DNA of 64,000 bases, from assembly GCA_037576195.1 (NCBI GenBank), contig CM075102.1:2232001-2296000 (forward strand). Reading direction: 5' to 3'. Position 1 is the first letter of the stretch. Each line of letters starts with the position of its first letter. Below, one piece after another: positions 56,400 to 64,000 of this stretch. The notes under the pieces were generated by a model. The model was not told where the DNA came from. It saw nothing but the letters and a program-made list of their open reading frames with translations, and ran no database searches. The translations under genes were made by a program, and so were the position numbers. Source of the stretch: Phytoseiulus persimilis (taxonomy: Eukaryota > Arthropoda > Arachnida > Mesostigmata > Phytoseiidae).

Positions 56400-59300
56400 C
56401 GTCGACTCAGCGTTTTAGTTGCTCCACGTGGCAACCATAGCCGTACGCCTCAGCCAGCAGGCTCTCGGTCCGAGATATTCGGTGAAGTTCTGTTGTTGAC
56501 GCGAGGATCAGCAGGTGCATACGAGCTGGGTCAGAGGGATGTCCGAAGTGCGGGTTGCACATCTGTCTGTTTCCGCGACTTCGCATAACTCGCCGAGACT
56601 GGTCGCGACTCTTGATCTCAGTGTGTTTAGAATTCATCCGGACGCGTATGGTCACCATCCTCTCGAATCTACGTCCCGGTGATAGAGCTGACCTCGACCA
56701 CAATCTCTTCGTCTGGATCCGCCGGAGGAACATCCGGGAATAGGCTTCCGATCCCTCGAAGCTCTACACGGCCAGGTCGGTTCGCAATGAGTAATTCTCG
56801 CGCGGAAGGCCAAGCTTGACATGTGGAGGTTGGGACACGATATGTAAAGTGAGACACTTCCACTTCACGAACAACTTCGGGACACTTCCTGCGGGCGATA
56901 CATCGGCGCTGACTAACAAATGAGGTTCATAAGACGGACGGGAAGCGACGCTCAACTCATCGTTCAACGCGGAACCCCTGAGCTCCGAGGAGCGTTATAC
57001 GTTAAGCCTCTTCCAAGTGGAGTCTCTGCGAGCGCGGTCTAATTGCTTGCCATGGCCGGCAGCGAACCGAATACTCGGCCACGCTAAACAAGGACGACGG
57101 GACTTGATGTTTTCATTAACTACGCCTAGCATTCGACGGACGCCTGTCGGGAGAGACAAACGATCGAGTTCGAGTGTTGTTCAACGGTCGGAGCGCGGGA
57201 AGATCTTCCTTGGAGGCTGCTTTGCCTCTTTCGCCGCCGCGGGTCCCCGCAGACCCGAAAGTAATGAGCCCGTATCTTGGTCAGCGATCACATTCCGCTG
57301 ATACCTGTTTCAGTCAGGGAACGAGGGCCTGCCAAATAGTGGTCTGGTTCAGGAAAAACATCTCAAACCCGAGACACCCGTCGAATGCCCGAAACATCTG
57401 GCTTTGCGATTCATGGGACCCACTGATTTTCCAGTGGAGCCGGAAGTTGAGTGGTCGCAGATGCTTCCCTCAAGGGACATCAAGACGCCGAACTGCTCCA
57501 GATTCGAGATCTTGAAATTGTACTCGGCGCTCAGAATGTCCGACGGGTTAGCCGCCGGGAGCGACATAGGAAGAATCGGGAATCGTGGAATTCATCGCCA
57601 CAGGAGTCGATCTTTCTTGCGAACTATCATCTCCCACTCCCACTAGGTACTCGAACCGATACCCGCCATGTTTGTGCAGATGTGGAACTCCCAGTTTGTG
57701 TGTAGACTGTGCGGCCTCGTCGTTCGAGGAATTCTCTCATCTGAACGGCGAGTGGGCTGTGCAGACACCGGTCATAGCGTCGGATTTCCGCAAACTGTTT
57801 CCAGCCTGCTCCATCGATGGAGGCGCACGTTTCACGCCAAAATGAGAAAATCCAGCCTCAAGCCCGTTCTCCGACGGAAAAAACCCTCCGTTCGAAGATG
57901 GAAACTTGAGTTCACTTGGCTTGTGAGCTCCCACAAGCCGATTCTCGCGCCTCTCGGGAGTAGAGTCGAAGACCGGGTGCTTGCCAGGTATCGATTGGGT
58001 CTGTTTTGGAAAATTGTTCCTGTTTCGGTCATTTGGTGCGAGAGATTCGCGGAGCGCCGTGGGAGAAATCCGAACGCGATCGTCCGAAAGTGAGTGGAAG
58101 TCATGGAAAATTGTTCCGAAATCTCGTAATCGCGTTTTCCCGTCACATGATCGCGATTCCTGTGCGTTCCACAGAACTTGCGGAGAACTCAGATGTGTTG
58201 CGGCGATGTTTTCGCCGGACCCGAAGAGAACGGATGATGATAATCCCACGGTCTCGCCTCTCGAGCTAACTTGAGATTCCGTCGCCGTCAAGAGTCCAAC
58301 CTCCATCGCCTCTGGCTCCCCAAGGTCGCAAAGCTCCGCCTCAGTTGAAGGTCAGTCAGGAAGAGAAACATTGATTTCCATGCTGAGGGGGAGGCGAGGC
58401 TGTGCGCGACCTGTCCAACGGTTGGACGAGTTCGTTGGGAGTGTGCTGGTCGTCCCGTTCGAGTCCGATCTTCTAGCTCATGACTCCGGCCACAAGATGC
58501 TACCCAGATCAGAGATCATCAGAGCCTGAAAGTAGAGGTGTTTCCTCGAAATCATCCCCTCACGGCAATGGATGAAGCCTGAGCGATTGATGGAATAATT
58601 GAGAAAAACTGGTTTCCCAGGCTCTAGTGATCTATCTCCACGATCCTGGCTCACGATTCCAGAACGCTGCCCGAGGAATTGATCGAAATGGCAAAACGCG
58701 ATCTTCAGGCCAGATGGCTCGATCGATGATAAGAATGTCAGAAAAACGAGTATGATCTCATCTCGCGGGCACAACACCGTGGCTCTGAGATGATTGCCCT
58801 GGTATGAGATGCCTGATTCTGCGGAGACCCTGCGAGCATTGCGAAAGACCCCGCTCAGATCATTTAAATGAGGGTAGCCATGACACACGTCCACCTTTCA
58901 ATTCCTTCGGTCCCGTCTGGTATCCTTGGAAAGGCCTGCCGAGTAGATTAAATTGACGATTCGGGGTACGTGACAGCGTCAATGCGTACCTATCCGTCTG
59001 AGAGCTACCGGTAGCGTCAGGTTATAAGTCCAGAGGGCGTTGCTCCGCTGTTCAAAGTGCCCCTTGGCATGCTTCAGAGGCACCTTGAATCCAACCGCGT
59101 GGAGAACTCGATCGAGATGGACAGACGATGCCCCAGGATATCCAGCAAGAAGTTAAGGAGCTAACTTACCAGCCTCACGAGGAAGGAGTATCGCGAATCC
59201 TTTCAACTGTGATCGAGAGACGACCGGCGTCGAGACAATAAGTGGTTCTAAGGGTCGGTACATAGAAACAGGTTTTCGACAACCAGAAGGCATCTCTGAA

Positions 59301-60900
59301 GTCGGAGTTCTTGGCTCCACGAGAGAAAATGTGGAAACATTATTCGACTTTTTTAAAAACGGCAGTTCTATATTCAGTCAGGATCAATATTTGAAATTAT
59401 GGAATTTCAGGGAACGGTTCCGCTAGTTCAACTTATTTACTTGTATGAGAATGTTCGGCTCGGGTTATTCGCGCGGTTCCGCCCGTACTCGACCAAAGAA
59501 AGCGTCTTGAGCACAGGATTCCCGTGCCATGCTCTTCGTCCCGATTCAACGGGCCGACGGGTTGATGTCGACGGGCCCATATCCGGATGAGATAACGCTC
59601 TCATCGACTAGTTGCCGGTGTCTCCTGGTCCGCTCGGCTCCCATTTTTGAGATTTCACTTCGCCGGATTTTCGGAACTCGGCTATTTCTCTCCTATTGAC
59701 TCAAGCCGCGGGGAGCAGCTAGCGAAGCGTGATGTATAGCCATGGAGCACCTCGGAGCTGATTCACAGTGAGCTGTATTCTTGAGGAACAGCTTCGGTCT
59801 TCTCGCGGACTGTCTCGAGTCGGAGGGACGGCGAATAAGGAAAGAGAAGTCGCTGTCAGAATATTGTGATGCCCGAGACTTTTGCTCGCTCCAGACACGC
59901 CCACCCAGGAGCTGCCGCTCGTTCCGCTTCTGGAATCCAAGTTAGATGAAATCGACGGACGGGCAGCGAAGGGGTAGAGAGACACGTTCGGAACCACGGA
60001 GCTAGATCTGAATATCGCGTGAAATCCCGGCCGGCCCAGTATTGGTCATCTAGCCTCAGCCGCTGATCTGAGCACAGTCCTCATGCACTATCAGCCTCAC
60101 TTGGGCCTAAGGCACTCGTTTTTTTCTTATCCGATTTTACCGTGAACCTCTCTTGAAAACATGGGGGCGAGAATATTCATTCAGCTAATTCGTCGGGGCG
60201 GCTAATTCGTGAATCCGGCTGGTGACTGCTGAATTCCGCACAGTCCAACGAGAGCTCGCGGAGAGGTATGTCTACGAGGATGAGTTCGACGGAGAAAAAT
60301 TGAATTTGCGCATAATCTTATACTCAGTCCGAGGCAATGATGCGAACAAGTCCTCGATGGTCGTGATTTTTCGACAATTCGCTCCGTCCCCTCGAGTTCC
60401 TGCTCGAGAGCCGAGAGTGTGACCACTCGCTCGCTCGGTCGTCCGCTCAGACTCATTGACTCTCCTCGAGAGCCGAGAATATTTCTTCAGAATACTCTCG
60501 AGGCGCAATCTCATCTGGAGAATCTGTATGGACATTGGGTAGGATGCAAGTGAGAGTGGGAAACGTCGGGCCTTAAATCACGTTTCATCGTACAGAGGCA
60601 CGGAGAGAGCCCGAACGCGAGGAATAGGGGCCCAACCCGGAATTCATTTCGTTGGCGTCCTGTTGATCATATTCGGGAATAGCCATAGTGCTCGTAGATA
60701 CGGGTAAGGTGCGATGTAGTAATACTAAAGCGGTGCTTGGAGTTCCAAGCAACTTCATAGCTGTCGAAGTTGAAACCTCGAGTAGACTTTACGTTCACAA
60801 CCTTCCGAGACTTACAGAAGAGAGAAAACTGAAACGAACAGTGAGCATAAAGAGGATATACAACCGGCGATCGAGGAGTTGATCTCAGAAATCAGTCATC
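56400..60900. other. Anonymous DNA
   Basis: Protein-like minus frames occur at 56764-56967, 57349-57567 and 58478-58894, and a 189-codon minus frame at 57737-58306. Each has an equally open frame opposite or beside it and no recognised motif. Real minus-strand exons are possible around 56.7-57.6 kb. Confidence 0.3.
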
Positions 60901-60904
60901 CCTG

Positions 60905-61535
60905 AGTGCGGAGGACGAGACTGCCAAGTGAACCATCTCTTATGGTCAGTCAGGGAGCCGGTTCAAAATACTCCAATTCCCCTAACAAGGGGACATGGCC
61001 GCTGAATTTCCAAACCCTTCCCGTGTACCCGCTCATGAGAGCATGCCCAGTCAATAGAGCATGTCCGGTTATTACTCGGACCCGCCTCGGGTGCCCGCTC
61101 CCGAGAGCGAGTGCGACAGAACATTCCCGCGTATTCTTCAAACTCGCTCCGTCTGCCACGGAATCCCTTCACGTTATAACTCGTCTTCTGCTAGCGGAGG
61201 GCGGGAGATAGCCTCAATGAGATACGCTATTGGCTTCTACGACGTCCAGGAGCGAGACATGCATGAGGGGATTCGTGGGCCCAAGAAATTCCCGGACGAG
61301 AAACTGGTTCCGGCGCTTGATTCAGCGGAACAGATTTCTTTCGAAAAAATGGGAAACTCCCTTTTCCTGAGACCAATCACATCCGGGGCTCCCGCTCCTG
61401 AGGGCATGACCAATTATTATTATTCAAACCCGCTTCGGGTGGCCGCTCATGAGAGCATGCCCGCTCGTATCTCGACGTCGTTCCGGGTGTCCGCTCTCCG
61501 GAGCATGCCCAGTCAATTGAGCATGCACTCTGATT
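60905..61535. repeat. Two clusters of a GCTCATGAGAGCATGCCC repeat
   Basis: Related units around CGGGTGCCCGCTCATGAGAGCATGCCC followed by CAGTCAATTGAGCATG occur at about 61015-61110 and 61385-61525, roughly two to three copies each. The core GCTCATGAGAGC/GAGCATGC is palindromic. A 158-codon plus frame (61061-61537) spans both clusters and the unrelated sequence between them. It reads each repeat as an Arg-Val-Xaa-Ala-Xaa-Glu-Ser-Met/Cys peptide. The frame could be coding with repeat peptides or just a stop-free repeat. Confidence 0.55.
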
Positions 61536-61559
61536 AGTGGAAATACGGTGATTCATACG

Positions 61560-63480
61560 GTTTGTCCCTTGAGAAACATAGAGAAAAAGTTGCAGTCCCG
61601 CCTGTAGCTCGATTTCGGAGCTTCTGGGTCGATTTGGAAGCAGAAGACTCATCAGCAAACGAAGTGAAACCTTGGAGAGACTCGTTACATCTATTCTCCT
61701 GATTTTTCACCTCCTCCCACTTCCAATACTTGCTAGCGCACTATCGATATAGAATACTGTCCAAATGGAGTTCAGAACAGAACGCATGGGCGAGCTACAG
61801 GCTCTTTCCGCAGTGCGCGCATCGTGGAGGAAGCATCGTAATGTACATTTGAACTCAGTAGCGTAGCCAGCATGTAGCTCTACAAGACAAAGCCTCTCGT
61901 ATGTCAAATTCGACAGGCTGTTCGTTTCTGTTAATGCTGAAGTTCTTGCCAAGAGCATCAGATTCACTTGATCACAGCCATTGTCTTGGGAGAAAGCATG
62001 AGTAATTCCTTGAACTTTAGCTCCATGCGCGCGGAGCTCAATTCTTACTCAAAATTTGGCTCATCATTCCTGGAATTCGGATGCCTCGTCTCTTGCACAG
62101 AGCAGGCGTGTCTGTTCCTCACTCTGGAAAATTCAACTGGCCGCTGTGATCCAACTGAACTTCCGCGCGACGTGAGTGACCGCGGTTCAGATCCTAGTAC
62201 AATCTGAGTTCCGTTACTTTGAGGTGTTCCATTCCGAGAATGATTGGTGATAAAGAAGAGCCGCTTGTCTGCGTTGAGGATGGAAGATATGCCTTGCACA
62301 TGTACAGTTTGAGATGGTCTCTCCAATCATGTGTTCCATGTTCGCGATCAAATGTGCGATGGAGAGCTGAGTCGTTGCATGCGAGTCGTTGCCCCCCCCC
62401 TCACCCCAACGGATACGCTGCTGCCTGAACTCATTCCGTCTGAAACTGAAGAGAGCAGCTTCTAGATTTCCCCTTCGGAAGCGGAGACCACTCTGCTCTC
62501 AATCAGCAATCATATGTTGAAGGCTGTCACGGGGTAGGATAGAATCCGCCGGATGAAATCATTTCTATCAAGGCCGAAGGAGACCGCCTAAAAAATTGCA
62601 AGAGGAACGTATGAGAAGAGAAGAGGAAATTAGGTGGAATGATAGTACACGAACAGCTTAAGATCGGGAACGCCTGCTGGACAATGGAAGTGTTATCGGC
62701 TAGAAAGTCCCAGGCGGAACCGATCAAGGAGCATGAGAATCGGTGCAAAGTTCTGTGATGTCCCGGGGAAGATCAACGTAGCACGTGTCTATAAGGTACT
62801 GCAAAGAAGGGAAATCGGATAACGAATTGTCTAATGTATGCGCCAGGACGGGACCCAGCGAATCTGGATGTATCTTCGTAACGCTCCGCACGAACTCCAC
62901 GGAGGACGAACGTTCTAATAACTCGTATGTTTGCTCAGCACACAGAAACCTCATGATTCAAATCAGAAAATTCAAATTAGGCAACCAAACCAATACTAAT
63001 AGAAACCGAGGAACAGATCCTCGAGGATGTGGATTCCCGCATATGAGCGTACATCGAAGTCAGCATGTTCGAAAACTGCATCCATAGAAGATACTGAATA
63101 CCAAAAACGCCATTTACGATAGGCTCAGCGATATCGTGCCGGCAGGAAAACAACGTGAACACTGTATTCAAGCTGTCTAGCTGGAACTTGATAGGAGAGG
63201 CTATCGCCAATCAGAACCTCGGAGCCGTGAAAGATACAGTGCAGAGCATCGTTACACTGATACTTGAGGGAAACCGTTGCGAAGGCATGTCTTCCTTCGC
63301 CAAAGAACATCAGAGGGTATCGATTCGGCGGTGCCTTGAACGACAACGTTGCGCGGAAATTAGGAGGCTCAGCGCGGTCGCCGCATCCAGCGTTCAGAAT
63401 TTCTTCGCAGCTCTCGCCACAAATCGATGCTGTTACCGTTACCAATGAGTCGATAACTGCGCAGCCAACGCTTCTGCGGG
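61560..63480. other. Anonymous DNA with weak minus-strand exon-like frames
   Basis: Minus frames at 62724-62954 (76 codons, protein-like, Leu-Gly-Pro-Val-Leu-Ala-His-Thr-Leu), 62527-62748, 62977-63210 and 63125-63496 (123 codons) are clustered. A CTCTTGCAATTTTTTAG acceptor-like site lies near 62590. A minus-strand gene is conceivable, but I cannot build it. Confidence 0.25.
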
Positions 63481-63496
63481 ATGCCCAGGGGCGCAT

Positions 63497-63620
63497 TATG
63501 AGCTGAAAGTATGGTTATATCGGCTTCAGAGGGGGGAGTAGTCAGATCGACACCGGAATTATGTGCGTAACCTCGAAAAGTATGGTCAGATCGATGCCGG
63601 AACCACCTCATTAGACTCGC
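63497..63620 (+). repeat. Dispersed copies of the 46-bp minisatellite motif
   Basis: GAAAGTATGGTTATATCGGC, GTAGTCAGATCGACACCGGA and GAAAAGTATGGTCAGATCGA (followed by TGCCGGAACCACCTC) are three diverged units of the same motif that fills the 21-kb palindrome, here without the palindrome. Confidence 0.65.
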
Positions 63621-63636
63621 CCTTCTCCATAGTCCA

Positions 63637-63651
63637 GGGGGGGGGGGGGGG
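63637..63651. repeat. Poly-G run
   Basis: About fifteen G in a row directly after the dispersed motif copies. Confidence 0.85.
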
Positions 63652-64000
63652 CAAACAGACGGAGCGACGAACAAACTTACAGAAGAAACGGATTAAATAT
63701 ACCAAGGAAGTATATCCTCTCCAGCTGACTCAGTGGCAGGGGAGCTACTTTCGAGAACCTCGTCTGTACATTGTCGACTGAGATTGCGTTGGACCCACCT
63801 CTGGAGCATTAAGTATGTACAACGAAGCTTCCCTGACAAACATTCCCTAAGACACGGAACTGATTCGACACTTCTGTGTCGAAGGGAGACAGGAATACAC
63901 GCTGACCTGAAGCCAGCCTCGACGAGCTCTGCACACGAGCCGGCTGTAGCGACATGCCAGGGCTCGAAACTTCCCGTACACCACATCGCTCGTTTCGTCT

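Overview
The window looks like nuclear DNA of an animal, most likely an arthropod. Three things support this: a spliced single-domain type-2 chitin-binding (CBM14/peritrophin-like) secreted protein gene with a TATA box and an AATAAA signal, an intact Tc3-like transposon, and a decayed non-LTR retrotransposon. Base composition is near balanced. The recognisable genes are small and separated by much anonymous DNA. A compact chelicerate (mite-like) genome is my guess, but the window does not prove it. I see no operons, Shine-Dalgarno sites, tRNA or rRNA genes, or CRISPR arrays.

Layout. 0-20 kb: mostly anonymous DNA. It holds one convincing signal-peptide exon on the minus strand (8.6-8.9 kb, short secreted peptide), a few weak exon models (7.2, 15.5 and 17.4 kb), an unexplained 285-codon minus-strand frame (10.9-11.8 kb) and two inverted-repeat structures (12.8 and 14.7 kb). 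20.8-22.9 kb: a 2-kb palindrome whose arms carry arrays of a ~46-bp minisatellite. 23-31 kb: a pogo-like transposon end, two more inverted-repeat elements (25.8 and 30 kb) and a 273-codon open frame (27.0-27.9 kb). 33-41 kb: weak gene models around a clear transposon nest at 36.6-38.4 kb, in which a small hAT-like element has been split by a 1.6-kb Tc3-like element with an intact 331-residue DD34E transposase.

41-47.6 kb is the best understood part. It holds a LINE relic on the minus strand, a perfectly bounded 891-bp fold-back MITE with TA duplications, an intact gene for a six-cysteine single-pass membrane protein (45.1 kb), and the three-exon chitin-binding gene with promoter and polyadenylation signal (46.6-47.6 kb, minus). 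The membrane protein has a frameshifted paralogue at 36.0 kb, and the hAT insertion sits exactly at that paralogue's 3' end. 48-64 kb is again mostly anonymous, with low-confidence exon candidates, simple repeats and a pair of related repeat clusters at 61 kb.

The genes do not form a pathway. The themes are a duplicated family of cysteine-rich surface proteins of unknown function, small secreted proteins, and an unusual density of fold-back and palindromic DNA. Splice models outside the chitin-binding gene were built by eye and should be treated as hypotheses.
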